Positions 20,295-34,684 of a stretch of DNA of 46,981 bases are shown in pieces. This DNA is from Syncephalis plumigaleata (lineage: Eukaryota; Zoopagomycota; Zoopagomycetes; Zoopagales; Piptocephalidaceae). The notes beneath the pieces are model-generated. The model was not told the origin of the DNA and made no database searches. It saw only the letters and a list, made by a program, of their open reading frames with translations. Within the stretch, counting starts at the first letter, position 1. Every line of letters starts with the position of its first letter. The translations under genes and the position numbers were made by a program. Location: contig JAIXMF010000070.1 in assembly GCA_025201365.1 (NCBI GenBank), positions 1 through 46,981 on the forward strand, given 5' to 3'.

Positions 20295-23047
20295 ACTATT
20301 ATACCATATTCGATGGATATGTAATCATATCTATACAAGTGTATATGTATCTTTACTAGTCACATTTATATGGCGTAGTCTTGTTGTTGTTGTTGTCTTT
20401 CCTGTATACTGAAGCAAGTGTTTTCTTTCTTTCTCTTTCTCTTTTCTTTCTTTCTCTATTTCAAACTAGAGAATATGAATGGTTTATTGATCATGTTCCT
20501 ATTATATTCTCGCGAATCACTTGCTTACTCTATGGATAAATGATGACGGTGACGTATGTATAGCATGCCTTTAGTTATATATATATATATATCTCATTTA
20601 GCATCATCATTAGCATATCATCACTATATACTGCGATTATACTCTAGTGCGGATAGTATAAAATGTGCATGATGTTGCTATTATTTACCATCTTCTCCCT
20701 CTCCTCCCTCTTTTCTTTCCTTTTCACCGCATTCACACATACATGTAACACATATACGTACATGCATCTACGTATATGCATGCATGTTTTTTATTATTAT
20801 TATTATGAATGTGGTGTATTTTTGTAAGCAATATATAAGCGATGCTTTACTTTCCTTTGTCTTTTTAAGTGTGCTATTTTTTCTATATTCCATTTCACTC
20901 GACATCTCCTTTCCCTAACATCGCTTAGTTGATGGTCATTTTGCGACAAAGCTATTATTAAATCTTTACCTGACAAACATATACATATATACATTGATCA
21001 ATCTCAACTCTCTCCTAGTAGTTGTTGTTGTTGTCTCGTGTTGCTCTTTAATAAAATGACCTGATCGGCTCATTGAATGCACACTGCATTTAATCTAACG
21101 TATGAAATAATAAACAACCTGCTACTGCCATTATTATTATTTACTAGTCTATAATGTTAACTCACGTTTCTTTTTCCATTTCCATTCGTGTTAAACGACT
21201 CGTTATCTCCATTGATCATGAGCAAAGTATGCTAGGTGGGCAAAGGCGACTCATCTCTTTATAGCTTGGATGTTATTGGATGCAATCAACGACGAGATAT
21301 GCACCGACTTCCATGCGTACATCAATGACAACTTGTGTCCATCACTCGCTCACCCACTCACTCATTCATTCATTCACTTGTACACATCCAGTTTGTTCAA
21401 CTTGCACTATCGTTTCTCTTTTTTGTATCTCGTTCTCTAATTAATACTCGTTCTAATTTGTTTTCCCTTATAACTCCTAATTGTGATAATAATAGTAATA
21501 ATAAGGGGCGCTAATCTCGGTAGAATATCTTACTTCTTGTAGACCAACCATTCTAGTATGCTTAGTAATTAGCTGCATCTCTATTGGTAAAGGTTTACAC
21601 TTTCTGTTGTTTCTAGTATTGTTGTTCTTCCTTATACGCACGTTATACTTGCTTGCGTATACTCTCCTCTCAATTCCTTTCTTCCTCTTCGTGCGTGTGT
21701 GTGTATGTATGCGTATACGTAGACACACGTACGTACCTATACACTTACTATTTGGCGTTGTCTTCCCTTTCTTTGACCTTCCCCCTTTTTACTTGCGCCA
21801 CTTGTTCCCTTTCTTTTCTAGTCTAATTAGCCTACAATAGACCAGTTAATCTTGTCAAATACTAGAGCGAATTGGTGCATCCCTCCTATAGAACAACGAT
21901 ACTTTGTTGATATATACTGATATATTATTGCTCTATTTATTCTCACTCCCTCTCTTACTCTTTCTTTTTTATTAATTCATTAGAAGTCTATGTATCTACT
22001 TAGTTATACTACTACTACTACTACTACTAGTTAATTTACACTTTGTTAAACCTATATCCTCGATTCAATCTCCTTTTTATTTGTTTGATTCAATCACGTG
22101 GATAAATATTATTGTTATAGCGTCAGAGTATTGAAAAGTATAATTCAGTAACTCGACGTTTACTAGTAATATTCCTATCATTGATTACATGTAAGTATCG
22201 GTATTAGTAGTGCTACTCATTTAAGGTATCAATGGATTGGATGAATATATGCGTGTATATATATATATGGAGTATGGTGTATGGTATTGAATGTCCGATT
22301 TATTTTCCACTATTATGGATGTTTAGCAAGTAGAGTGTTGCTTAGATAAGTACACGTTACCAAGGCGAATGTACTACACTATAATGATGTTACCGTTGTT
22401 ATCAATAGATTATTACCACTATTGGACAACAGTAACAACCTATTGATAATGTTATTAAGTAAATACAACAAGTTGATTGATGGTAAACAACTTGTTCTTC
22501 GCCAATTAACATAATTAATAATTGGCATGTTGTTTGGCAAAGAAAAAAAGGAAAAGATACCGCATCCTTGCAACACTCTATTAGCTGACGACTATTTAGT
22601 TGGTTACCAACTCCTTGATTATTGAATGGCTTTCGTTTCCATCCAGCGTGTGTGTGTGTGTGTGTATGCGTGCTACACCAGTGACCTACACATCCTCGTT
22701 TCCATCCGTTCATTACTCTTACCACCCTTCTATTCCACTGCTCGTCTTTCTTTCCTTCTGGTTCAATTGTTTTGCAAGGTACTGGCGTAGCATGCTAAAC
22801 GCTACGACAACTACTTTGTCAACGTCTACCGTCTATTGCCTATTGTCTATTACTGTCACATTGGTTGTCGTGCTAACCTTGTTGTTCTCTTGTCAATATT
22901 CCGTTTATTACCGGTGGTATAGACATTTGGTTCTACCATTTCATATATATAGTCTCGAGCAAGGCTTGCTCGTCAGCCATTGAACGTGGACGCGGAGGAC
23001 GGTCTCGTGTGGAGTAGCGAGTTACTTTTCTTTTATTCCTTCTTGTC
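20295..23047. other. 2.75-kb gene-free region before chitin synthase
   Basis: No convincing exons on either strand. It contains CT-rich tracts (about 20418-20460), TA repeats near 20577-20592, TAC/CTA triplets around 22007-22030 and a GT tract near 22645-22663. A TATATATA stretch at about 22943-22951, roughly 100 bp before the chitin synthase ATG, could act as a core promoter, but TA-rich stretches are common here. The length suggests a large regulatory region. Confidence 0.45.
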
Positions 23048-26000
23048 ATGGCTCGTGGAAATAATCGTACCTCTACGATTGATGGCGAGGACCATAATCT
23101 CGTGCAATTATCTGTCAATTCGGCAAATCCAACCGCTGTCACTCAAGCGTTAAAAAATTGTCATGCCCAAGGCCAACCTTACGCTGATTGTGGCACCAAT
23201 GCCTTAGTGGTCGTTAATCCTGGTCGTGTACTAGCATTGATGCACGATGAATGTGCCAAACAGTATGCTAAGGAGTACAAGGAGAGTGGTCATAGTACGA
23301 CGAAAACGTCACCACTATCACCACATATCTTCTCCCTTGCATCAAAGGCCTATTTGCACCTACGTCGTTTAGGTCAGGATCAAGCAATTATTATGAGGTA
23401 AGCTGTCATTATTACTATTTTTATTGTTATTGTTGTAGTTATTAATGTAATATGATGTAGTGGTATTGCTGGCAGCGGTAAAACTGAAAGTCATCGAGCT
23501 CTTGTGCGTCAACTATGCTTGTTGGCCGCACATTCAAAGAAAGATGCCAAGATGCACGCTCAGGTGCAACAGGCTCAGCATGTACTAGAGGCTTTCGGTA
23601 ACGTACGTAGCAGTAATAACCCCAATGCCTCCAGCTATGGTCTATTCGAGGAGTTACAATTCAATGAGCGTGGTCGTGTCATTGGTGCCAAGTTTCTTAC
23701 TTTCGGCTTCGATAAGACACGTATGTTGGCGGTCAGTCCGCAAGAACGTAGTTTCCACGCCTTCTACTATTTGCTAGCCGGTGCCACAAGTGAAGAGCGT
23801 CAGCGTTGGCAACTACGCGATCTATCCTTTTATGCTTATCTACGCGGGCGTGCCACTCAAATTCCCGGCGTTGACGATGCACTCCGTTATCAAGAACTTA
23901 CCGAGGCCATGCGAGTATGCGGCATTAAAAGTCGTGCCCGTGATCAGATATTCCAACTGCTATCGGCCATTCTACACTTGGGCGAGCTCGAGTTCGATGA
24001 CGGTGAACTAGCGGATGATGCATGTGTTATTCGTAATCATGATCAACTGGAAGTGGTGGCCAGCTTACTCGGTGTCACTACCGCTGCATTGGAGACGGCA
24101 CTCACTTATCAAACGAAACAGGTGCGTGGCGACGTGTGCACCGTACTACTCAATCCTGAATCCGCACGACAACACCGTGATGCCTTCGCCTGTTCACTCT
24201 ACTCATTACTGTTCACCTGGCTTGTCGAGTGTCTCAATCAAAAGCTGTGTCACGAGGAGGAAACCGTCAATATTGTGGCACTACTCGATCCACAGGGTTT
24301 CCGTACGACGGCGGCTGGCATGCAATCCAACAAATCGGCTGCTAACGGCAACTTTGAGACGTTCCTTACGAATTTCGCCGCTGAACGTGTACACAACTAT
24401 GCGTCACGTCGTGCATTCGAGGGCCCGGTTGACGCGGAAATGCGTAATGATGGTGTACAAATATCTCGTATACCGTATACCGATAATACGACATGTGTTG
24501 AATTACTACGTGGCAACGACTCCACCGATAGAAAGAAATCCATCCTGGCTATACTCGACTACGAGACGGCTAAAAAGGAGAGCATCAACTCGGAGGGTCT
24601 TGCCACGAAACTTGGCCAGAAAATTGGTGCACACTCATGTTTCTCGTTGACATCGGCGAAGCACAACACGTGGACGATCAACCATTTCGGCGGCAAGGTA
24701 ACCTATACCGATGCTAAAATGCTGGAGAAACACAGCGACACGCTAGTACCCGATCTAGTGAGTGTGTGTCGCGCGTCTAAACTTCCATTTATCGCCGAAT
24801 TGTTCAGTACTCTCGCCATCACTACGGAAGCGGATCCACGCGACGAGAACTCGATCGTTGCTGCACGTCCGCAGGGACGATTGATCCGATCGCCATCCCG
24901 TCGATTTAAGCGTGATGCCACTCGACTCAAGACCTCCAGTAATGCTGGGGATGACCATTCACTTAGTGACGCATATAGCGGTAAAGAATCATCCTCGCCT
25001 GGTGTCAATTCAATCAACAACGGCAAGAATGGTGGTGTGGCTCGTCAACTGGACAACACCATGAGTGAATTCTTCATCACACTAGACGAGTGTCGAGTAT
25101 GGCTAGCGTATCATGTGCAACCGAATAATCAGGACATTGCTGGTAGTGCCACTACGGGTACTGCACCGCGCTTCGATGCAAAACACGGGCAGTATCAGGT
25201 GCAAGCGTTGTTAATCGCTGAACTAGTACGTCAACGCCATAATGTACCCGATATGACGATTGGGTTTAGTTACGAGGAATTCCTAGAGCGTTACTCGCCC
25301 ATTATACAGTCGTTGCAGTTGAACACGTCACGACCACCTAAGGAAAAGGTACACGCGTTGGCAATGCTTAACCATTGGTCGGACAACGATATACGTACGG
25401 GTAATCGACGCGTATTTTTATCCGAACCCATTTGGCGCGAATTGGAACACTCCTTGAAACAGCATGAAAAGGGTGAACGTAATAAGGAGCAACCGGATGG
25501 CGCTACTACCACCACCACCAATAATGATAATGATAATGATAAAAGTACTCGTGCTGCTTCCGCCTCCGTCAAGGGCGGTTCTATTCGTAATGGTCACACG
25601 CCCGACGCAGCAGCTCATGAACGACGCACATCGGCGTATAGCAATGCAAGCACAGAATTCGGCAATTATCCTGTACGTACACCCGGTGGAGAAAGTCAAA
25701 GTATGGCGAGCGACGATGATGATGGCTACTTTGAAATGCGTAATCATGGTGCATTCGCCACGAGTAGTGTTCGTGCCAGTACCATTGGTAATGGTAGTGT
25801 ACATGACGGTGGTAGTATACGTCACGGTAGGAATAATGCAGGTAGCGGTGATGATAATGCATCCGCCTATGAATCCGTCTATCATGGTACACGTAGCGAC
25901 GCGGGTAGGGCCGATCATCTACGACAAATGTGGGGAGACGATCCACCGAACGATAACGGTGCAACTGAGTTACATGGTGATAAAAATACAGGCAAGAATG

Positions 26001-29000
26001 AAGGAGCACAAATAGAAGATGACGACGATGATGAAGAGGAGATATCACGTCAACGTCGATGCTGGGTATGTTGTACATGGTCACTCACCTGGTGGATTCC
26101 TACCTGTTGCCTATCGACATGCGGCAGGATGAAGCGTGACGACATACAAATGGCGTGGCGTGAAAAGGTGGCCATCTGTATTATCATCTTCTTTTGCTGT
26201 TTAATATCCGTACTCTTTATTGTATTACTACCATCGCTGTTATGTCCACGTACCTATGTGTACTCGCCCGAGGAGATCGCCTACCATCAGGGTCCGGACG
26301 ATTTATACATGTCCATCTACGGTGTCGTCTACGATGTGAGCATATTCGCACGTAACGGTCATGGATCCGTGCAACGTAAAGCGAGTAGAGATGATATGAT
26401 CGCGCTTGGTGGACAAGATGTCACGCCACTCTTTCCGCTCCCCTTGACGGAGACATGTCCAGGTCTAGTGTCGAAATCCTACGTCGAGGTCAAGGACAAT
26501 CGTACCACCACGATGAACGCGTTCATTCATCGATCGGGCGATGACCCGCGTGTCGATGTTACGTCCGACCTACACCAGCATAATTGGTACAGCAACCACG
26601 TCCTCAAAGCGCTGAAACGTAGTCGCAAGGGACAGATCGCCTTCGAGCCTAAGCGGGTGGCGGACGAGGCACGTATCAACAATCGTCGCTGGTGTATCAT
26701 CGAGCAGAACGTCATCGATTTGACGTATTATTATGATACGTTGGCTGATCCAGCTGCCGCCTCGTTGAATATCACGGACTTCCAATACCTCAGCAAAGCC
26801 ATTGACCCGCTATTCTCCGAGTACAACGGGCAGGATAACACGGAACGATTTCTGCGTATTAATCCACCATCTGCGCGTAAAATGCTTTACAACTGTATGC
26901 TGAATAACTTCAAGGTGGGCGTGGTCGATCAACGTCACTCCATTCGGTGTCAGCTTGCCGACTATCTACTATTAACCACGGCCTGCTTGCTTGTTGCGGT
27001 TATTTTCGTTAAATTCTTGGCCGCTCTACAACTTGGTACACGTCGTAATCCGGAGGATCATGACAAATTCGTTATTTGTCAGGTGCCTTGCTACACGGAG
27101 GGTGAAGACTCGCTACAACGCGCCTTCGAATCATTGGCCATGCTCAACTACGACGACAAACGCAAGCTAATCTTCGTCATTGCCGACGGTATGATTGTTG
27201 GTAGTGGTAACGATCGTCCCACACCACGTATTGTACTGGATCTACTCGGTGTCGATCCTAAATACAATCCAGATCCATTGCCGTTCAAGAGTGTAGGCGA
27301 GGGTGCTAACCAGTTGAACTACGGCAAGGTCTACTCCGGTCTGTACGAATACGAGGGACACGTCGTACCCTATCTCGTAGTGGTGAAAGTGGGTCGACCC
27401 ACCGAGCGTAATCGTCCTGGTAATCGTGGTAAACGTGACTCGCAAATCGTACTCATGCGATTCCTTAATCGTGTCCACTTTGATCGTGCCATGTCACCAC
27501 TCGAATTGGAGGTCTACCATCAACTGAAGAATGTCATCGGTGTACATCCCAGTTTCTACGAGTACATTCTCATGGTGGATGCCGACACACAAGTATCGCC
27601 ACAATCGCTTAATCGTCTCATCTCGTGTATGTTGCACGACCAACGGGTAATGGGTATTTGCGGTGAGACTCGCTTAGCAAACGAGGATCTTACATGGGCC
27701 ACGATGATTCAAGTGTACGAATACTACATCTCCCATCATATGGCCAAAGCATTCGAGTCCCTATTCGGTTCAGTTACTTGTTTGCCCGGTTGTTTCTGCA
27801 TGTATCGTGTACGCACGCCGGTTAAGAATCGCCCATTGATTATCGCCGATGACGTTGTAACCGCTTATTCCGAGAATCATGTTGATACGCTGCATAAGAA
27901 GAATTTGCTATCCCTCGGTGAGGATCGTTACTTGACCACACTCATGCTTAAACACTTCCCGCAATACAAGATGACCTTCACACCGGATGCCACTTGTGAG
28001 ACGGCAGCACCCGAGAAATGGTCCATTCTCCTGTCACAACGTCGTCGATGGATTAACTCGACTATTCACAATTTAATCGAATTGCTATTCCTGGAAGATT
28101 TGTGCGGTTTCTGCTGTTTCTCCATGCGATTCGTGGTGATGATCGACTTGGTCGGTACCATCTTGATGCCTGCCTCACTCGTCTACATCGCGTATCTCAT
28201 CTACTTAGTGATTGAGGCTCAGAACTCTGGTAGTCCCACCGGTACAAGTTTCGTATCGCTAATCATTCTAGTGGCTGTCTACGGTCTACAAGCGGTTATC
28301 TTTATTTTGAAACGACAATGGCAACACATTGGCTGGATGATCATCTACTTGCTTGCCATGCCAATCTTTTCCTTCCTGATTCCAATCTACTCGTTCTGGC
28401 ATTTCGACGATTTCTCCTGGGGTAACACGCGTGTTGTCGTCGGCGAGAACAAGAAGAAGAAGGTGATCGTGATGGGCGAGGAGGAGAAATTCGATCCACG
28501 TAAGATTCCTATGCGCACATGGGCACAATACGAGCAGGAGATGTGGGAGGTAGGCTCGAATGGTTCGCGCGACTCTCGTATTTCGGGTGCCACTGGATAC
28601 ACGCACAACACGTATCGTAGTAAGGCAGCATCGCGTACAGGAGCTGAATCGTATTATGGTGGTGGTGGTGCTAATACCAATATTGACATGGGATCTAAAC
28701 GATTATCCGGTCATCAAATGGACACTATGATGAATATGTCACAAGGATATCATCATCAGCAGCAGCATCGTATGAGCCATACTGCATCCATTATGAATGG
28801 ACATGATCCTAATAGTAATCTACCACCTCATTCGGATCATCGATTATCTTATTCTAATTCAACCGGTGATCTAATGAATCAACCGCAGCAACCATACTAT
28901 TCACCTAGTGGACATGTCATTGATCCACGTCAATCGGCCGTCTATAATCCTAGTAGTCATCATTCATCATCGCATTATCATTCGCGCAGCGAGTATAATC

Positions 29001-29302
29001 CTACAACGAATATAGATAGCAATAACGGCGGCACTATACCACGTCCTATATCCGCATTTAGCACTACCGGTCGCTATTCAATGACAAGTAGTGGCAATGC
29101 TAATAATGGTTCAACCGGTCAACAACCAAGCGATGAACGTCTTATGGGCTCCATTCGGCAAATACTATCCACGAGCGATTTAATGACCATTACTAAGAAG
29201 CAAGTGCGGGACCAATTGAGTATGATGTACGGCGTGGATCTAACACCGCGCAAGGATTTCATTAACAATGCTATCGAGATGATCCTACAAGGTCGTCTAT
29301 AA
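23048..29302 (+). CDS. chitin synthase with myosin-like motor head (class V type)
   Basis: Exons 23048-23397 and 23461-29302 give 2,063 residues. The intron (23398-23460) falls just before the P-loop GIAGSGKTES (G121-T125 core). A myosin-like head covers roughly residues 20-720. Next come a Ser/Asn-rich linker, a membrane segment near 1020, a cytochrome b5-like fold near 1045-1120, another membrane segment near 1170-1190 and the GT2 chitin synthase core. Catalytic marks are VPCYTEGEDS, D1490-A-D1492, E1604-D-R1606 and Q1643-RRRW1647. At least three C-terminal membrane spans follow, then a disordered Ser/Asn/His-rich tail and a DEK_C domain at about 2007-2063. The enzyme polymerises UDP-GlcNAc into chitin at the plasma membrane, and the head aids delivery along actin. 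Switch motifs are divergent: NPNASSYG in place of the usual NxNSSRFG, and LLDPQGF in the switch II region. Codon use is more GC-rich than in neighbours, consistent with high expression. Confidence 0.95.
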
Positions 29303-31027
29303 TACCACAATGATAGTACTAGTAGTAATACGCTAGTCATTGTCGTTATAAATCTCTACAACTATTACAATTGATTATTATTGATATCCTTTCACTTTTT
29401 GATCAATTAATAAATTTCCATTTATTCTAATAAGCATTATTATCCTCTATCATTGAATGAATAAGCGAGTGTATTAATTACTTTTATTAATGCCTTTATG
29501 CTTTCTCTTTCTTGTTGTATCAACTCTGTTTGTTTGTTTGTTTGTTTGTATTCAATAAGCATATGTGCTCATTCGCTCTATTCACTCTTACTGCTATCCA
29601 TACTACTTGTCCTTCTGCTTCTATTCTCATTCAGCCAATAAACACCATATCAACTTCATACATATCGCTGTATCCTCTACACTCTATTGAACATACTCTG
29701 CTTTCAACCAATACTACTACTACTACCACTACTATTCCTATCATTCTTATTCAGCTATCAGCAGTATGCAGTCAACTAGAATATATCACTCATCCACTCA
29801 CTGATTATGCATTAATATTAATGGATGTATATTTGCCTGTAGTCATTGTAATGAATTGTATAGCAAATCATCGAACAACACAATAGATGCTGACCATCTG
29901 ACATGATCGTGCGTGCATTGACATGAATACACGATTACTACCTAATACTTGAATCATGAACTATAACTGAATGACAGCATGGCTTACAAGTAGAAACAAT
30001 GGTTTAATGGTCATTGCCATCATAGTTGGATCGTGTAATTGTCTTTATTAATCAATGGTATGTACGTCTATTAGCTTAGACACTTTCTAGTTATAATCGA
30101 TACACTATTAGTATACGGTAAGTACCGAGCAGTAGCTGATGCATTCTACTAAAATGCTAATATGTCATTGAATCGATTAGTAATCATATAGACAATGAGA
30201 ATGTGATGGCACTCGCACAACATGACCATACAACTACTGATATTGCTGTATGACCTAATGATTTCATCATCAATAAAGCGTATTCACTATTTCGATACAA
30301 TATTATTATAGATTTTAAGTGTATATATTCTTACCAACATCATCGATACATAACCATGATGAACAGCTATATCACATCATTTATTATAATGAATAGATGT
30401 TATAATAAACAATAATAGTAGTAGAAGTAGTAATATATATAGACTAGGAAGTAATACAGAAATGGGTTTGTACATATCGGTTTTATTATTTCCATTACGT
30501 AGAGAGCATGATTGTGGCGGGTTAATGTTGTAGTTGTTGGGCCTTAGTTGATCTCCCATGTTGCTGCGGTGCACCACACGCTTGGTAGTCGAGTAGCTAG
30601 GCTCTATGAAGACCTTGTAGTAATCCGTTTTGTTAGTTTAGAACTGCTCACTCGAACAGTACACGATACTCTTGAATATCAACTACTCACAAACCAACTC
30701 TGATTTGCTTTCTTAATAACTCAATAAACACAGTAGACTAATAGAAAATTCTCGTTGTAAAAGCTTCGATGTTCTTCTTTATTTAATTAGTGCTTTCGCT
30801 CATATTTATAGCAAAATAGCAAACTTCTAGTAAATAAGTAGATTCAATTCCGCTAGAACTGCTTCTCCAAAAGCGTCTAACGAATTGAAATAAGTATTTA
30901 AGGCAATTGTAATTCAATCTCCATGAAACACCTATTTCCGCACCACATGATGACATTATCTGATCTGTAAATCTTCATTAAAGATTTTCTTTTTGTTATT
31001 GTTGTTTTCTTCTTTTTACGATACATC
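29303..31027. other. 1.7-kb gene-free region
   Basis: AT-rich DNA between chitin synthase and SWC5. AATAAA-like signals soon after the chitin synthase stop (about 29408-29413) fit a 3' end. Open frames such as the one near 29512-29886 are translated simple repeats (TTTG units, ACT triplets) and lack protein-like composition. A T-rich stretch lies just upstream of the SWC5 ATG. No RNA gene was recognised. Confidence 0.45.
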
Positions 31028-31892
31028 ATGTCAACGCATTCCATTATTGAACTAAATAACGAGTCTGATTCGAATGATTCTGACTATAAACCAGGTAGCT
31101 GCCTCTTTATTAACTATTGTTCTATTCTAATACATATATATATATATACGTGATTGTAGGAGCAAATCTATCCAGTGACGAGGATAGTGATAATGACTTT
31201 GTAGAATCAGATCATAATACGTAAGCACCAATAATAGTGTCATAACTTGTTTACCTGTCAAATCGTCTTACTTACGAGTAATGCAATAAGTGAAACAATA
31301 AAAGCAACTGAGGAACGTCGTGAACGAGTTGAAGAAGCATGGACTATTATGAAAGCTGATTCAAACAAAGTGAACAAGTCGACACTTGAATCTATAACCT
31401 CGGTGGAAATAGCGACTACTACGAATGATGATTCAAAGGAACAACATCAAGAACAAGTATCTGTATCTGATAAACAAGTAGCTGTTGCTACTGCTACAAG
31501 TGATGAACAACAGCCACAGCAACAGCAGCCATCATTGCCGCCACTTAAATCACGACGACGTAAGAATCGTGAGGATATTTTCGCTTCATACTTGGGTAAA
31601 TCAGAGATCGCATCACAAGTACGTGTAAAGAAAGCACGTACACCCAACACATTGGAGCAATCGAAAAACGATTGGGATTCCTTTGTTCATCGTGAAGGTA
31701 TCCGTGATGATTTAACCTTTATCAACAAAGATGGGTAAGTATATGTGTACACGTGTATACACGATAGCTATACATACTAATTCAATTGTGAATGATGCTA
31801 GATTCTTGGAGAAGCAAGCTTTTCTGGAACGAGCCTCCGATCGTGGTAGCGAGAGTATTAAATCAATGAAGAAAACTACACGTCGCCGTTGA
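31028..31892 (+). CDS. SWC5: SWR1-complex subunit SWC5 (BCNT/CFDP1 family)
   Basis: Exons 31028-31094, 31160-31220, 31279-31734 and 31802-31892 give 224 residues. The C-terminal BCNT domain is clear: basic RRRKNREDIF, then LEQSKNDWDSFVHREGI, and after the last intron GFLEKQAFLERASDR. The N-terminus is acidic, with DSNDSDYKPG and SSDEDSDND blocks, as in SWC5 proteins, which use acidic motifs to engage H2A-H2B while SWR1 exchanges in H2A.Z. A Gln-rich and basic linker lies between. The acceptor for exon 3 is uncertain by 12 bp, because an in-frame alternative exists at 31290. Length is slightly below the yeast protein. It is convergent with prolyl-tRNA synthetase, with about 106 bp between stops. 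Confidence 0.9.
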
Positions 31893-31962
31893 TGATGATG
31901 ATAAAGTAAGCTGTACGCTTTATCATTTATTAAACATACGTACAAACGTACTATTTCCTATC

Positions 31963-31998
31963 TCTTTCCTCCTTTCCTCCTTTCCTCCTTTCCTCTTC
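31963..31998. repeat. pyrimidine tract between convergent genes
   Basis: Repeated CCTTTCCT units between the SWC5 stop and the prolyl-tRNA synthetase stop (31999). It forms a polypurine 3' UTR start for the synthetase and may lie in both transcripts' 3' regions. Confidence 0.8.
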
Positions 31999-34684
31999 TT
32001 AGTAACTACGACCGAATAGTGTATGACGCTTAGCAAAGTGATCGCATGCCACACATTTAGTAACTCCCTCCACGATAGCATTATCCTTTGGTTGTTCCAA
32101 TGGAATACACAATGATTTCGCGCCCATTGATGGAGCACGCTCGTCTTGTTCGGCATCTTGTGCCACACGAGCACTACGATCCTTGATGTTATCCTCACAT
32201 TCCTCACGCTCGCACCATGGAATAAGAACGAGGTTCTTGGCGTTCAACGCGGGCACAAAGTCATCCCACTTGTCGACACGAATAATATGTTGATCGAAGG
32301 TTGCCTTGGCACGGTTGAACATATCCTGCTGAACGGTAGCAAGGAGAGCCGGTACAGCAGTGGCGAGATTATCGACAGCAATTGCTTGCTTAGCACCATT
32401 GTCACGACGTACAGACATGGTGGAACGATTCTCCAGATCCTTTGGACCAACTTCCAATCGGATTGGAACACCCTATATACATATATGCATATATATATCA
32501 TTTGATATTAGTAAATAAACTGTTGTATAATCATTAGCATATACATACACGTAGTTCCCAATGATTAAACTTGTAACCTGGCGTATAGTTATCGCGTAGA
32601 TCGCTACGAGCACGTACACCCGCCTTCTTTAGGATTTGCACCACATCTTCGACGCCCTTGTTAATATTCTCGCGATCTTGTTCAGTAGATCGTGCAGTAA
32701 TACCGCATGGCACTACAATTACTTGGACGGTAGCCACGCGAGGTGGCAATACAAGACCCTTGTCGTCACCGTGTACCATTACCATAACACCGATGGTACG
32801 TGTAGTGAGACCCCACGAGTTCTGCCATACAAATAGCTTCTCGGGTTCACCGGCATCTGCTGGCGTATTTGGATCCTCGACAACGATGTTGAACATTTTG
32901 GCAAAGTTCTGACCGAGACAATGACTAGTGGCACCTTGAATACCACGACCTGTAGTGGGGATGAACGCCTCGCATGTCGTGGTGTACAAGCCACCGGCAA
33001 ACTTCTCTTTCTCCGATTTGATACCCTTGACTACTGGTACGGCCAGAATATCCTCGTATACCTGACGGTATAGATCGAGGATCTGGTAGACTTCCTCGCT
33101 AGCACCCTCCTTGGTCAAATGGGCGGTGTGACCCTCTTGCCACAAGAACTCTCGAGTACGAAGGAATGGTTCTATAGTTAACGGGCAGCATTAGTATGAT
33201 TGATACTGTTGTAATTGTCATTAACAACATGAGACGATATACTTACGTGGATGTTTAAACTCCCAACGTACAACACTGCACCACTGGTTAAGACGTAGTG
33301 GCAAGTCGCGATGACTACGAATCCATTTGGCATAGTATGGATACATTACAGTCTCGGAGGTGGGACGAATAGCCACTGGTTCTTCCATATCGGATGATCC
33401 ACTATAGAATGATAGCAAATGATGAAATGAATAAATAGCACATATAAATATAAATAGCTGTGTAATACGTACGCTTTAGTAACCCAGGCTACTTCAGGAG
33501 CAAATCCTTCAATGTGATCCTTTTCCCGTTCAAGCATACGCTGTGAGACAAACATCGGGAAATAGGCTGATTCTACGCCCATCTCGGTAATAGCGCCATC
33601 AAAGAAGGCTAAACAACAGATAGCGTTAGTGATATATATATATATATATATATACAGCTATTCTACAAGCAATAGTAGTCATCATTTACCGGTAATGTGC
33701 TTCCAAATGTTAAATGATGCAGGGCGTAGAATGTAACAACCACTAACATCGTAGTAGTCCATCATTTCACTACGTAGCAAGACCTGCTGATACCATTTGG
33801 CAAAGTCGTCATCCTTCTTGACTTCAACGCCAATCTTGGTAGTACCAGCTGCCTCGGAATCTATTAGAGAAAGAGAGAGAGAGGAACATTGAATCAGCTA
33901 GACTTCATTACATCGAGTAACCACTAATATCTACCATCCACTTTAGTTTCCTTGGCTGGCTTGCTATATTTACAAAGTATATTAGTCAATATAAAAAAGA
34001 GATAGATAGACATTATTATAGAACGATATTTACCTTTTGGAAGCAGAAGCAGCACCAGTTGATGGAGGAGGTCCAGTAGTTGCCAATTCCTTAAAGTCCA
34101 CCTGTACATACTCGATATTGGCCTTGGTCAAGAAGGTGGCCACGTCACCGGCCGATAGACAAACTGTCTTGCTAGACTGTCCAGGATGGAAGGCCAATGG
34201 CTTAGTGGCTGCCATAAGATCAGCATCAATGACAACATGCACTGTAGGGAAGGCATCTCGATTGACATTAAGTAGCATAAATGGCGATACTATTATTGTT
34301 GTTATTGTATAACACACATCAATAAATGGCCACTCTAATAATCGTTCCTCTTAATGCTAACTCACCATTATCCTTCTCCACTGAGAACACTTCTTGTAAA
34401 AGTTCTGGAGCAGCCATACGCATTTCCTTTACGTTGATCTTCTTCGCCAATGGTCCCAAGGGCACGGTAGTCTCTTCAAGAGCTATTACTACTACGGGTG
34501 TAGCCACGGCAGTCTTGGCGGTCTTTGGTTTGAACACTAGTGTTTTGGTAACATGCGCGTCAACATTATTCTTGTTGAGCTCCTCTTTCCATGCAGCACC
34601 CGCATTCACCGCATCATGACTAGTAGATGAAGGAGAGATGGAGAGTGCGGCCAAATGAGCCAAGATATCCTCGAGTGTAGTCAT
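31999..34684 (-). CDS. cytosolic prolyl-tRNA synthetase with YbaK-like N-domain
   Basis: Minus-strand exons: 34684-34366, 34289-34034, 33963-33935, 33860-33690, 33608-33473, 33401-33247, 33171-32549, 32472-31999. Phases agree and give 720 residues. An N-terminal extension with a YbaK/ProX-like domain (about 45-180, LVFKPKT to SPFMLLNV and beyond) precedes the class II core of the eukaryotic/archaeal type. Class II signatures include [19 protein letters not shown], motif 2 in [16 protein letters not shown] (about 358-373) and motif 3 around [10 protein letters not shown] (about 470-480). The anticodon-binding domain begins near [13 protein letters not shown], and the protein ends FGRSY, the C-terminal tyrosine typical of this ProRS form. 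It charges tRNA-Pro with proline in the cytosol. Exon 3 is only 29 bp. The N-domain may be editing-related, but its activity in fungal ProRS is not certain. Confidence 0.95.

Noticed and set aside
25418-26084. Long frames on other strands and frames within chitin synthase
   Set aside because: Shadows of the Ser/Asn/Gly-rich linker of chitin synthase, whose coding frame is certain from its domains.
29512-29886. 124-codon plus-strand frame
   Set aside because: It starts from repeat-rich DNA (TTTG units, ACT triplets), has no domain and no supporting splice context.
30540-30640. GC-richer patch that resembled a small RNA gene
   Set aside because: No tRNA cloverleaf, B-box or conserved snRNA motif could be made out.
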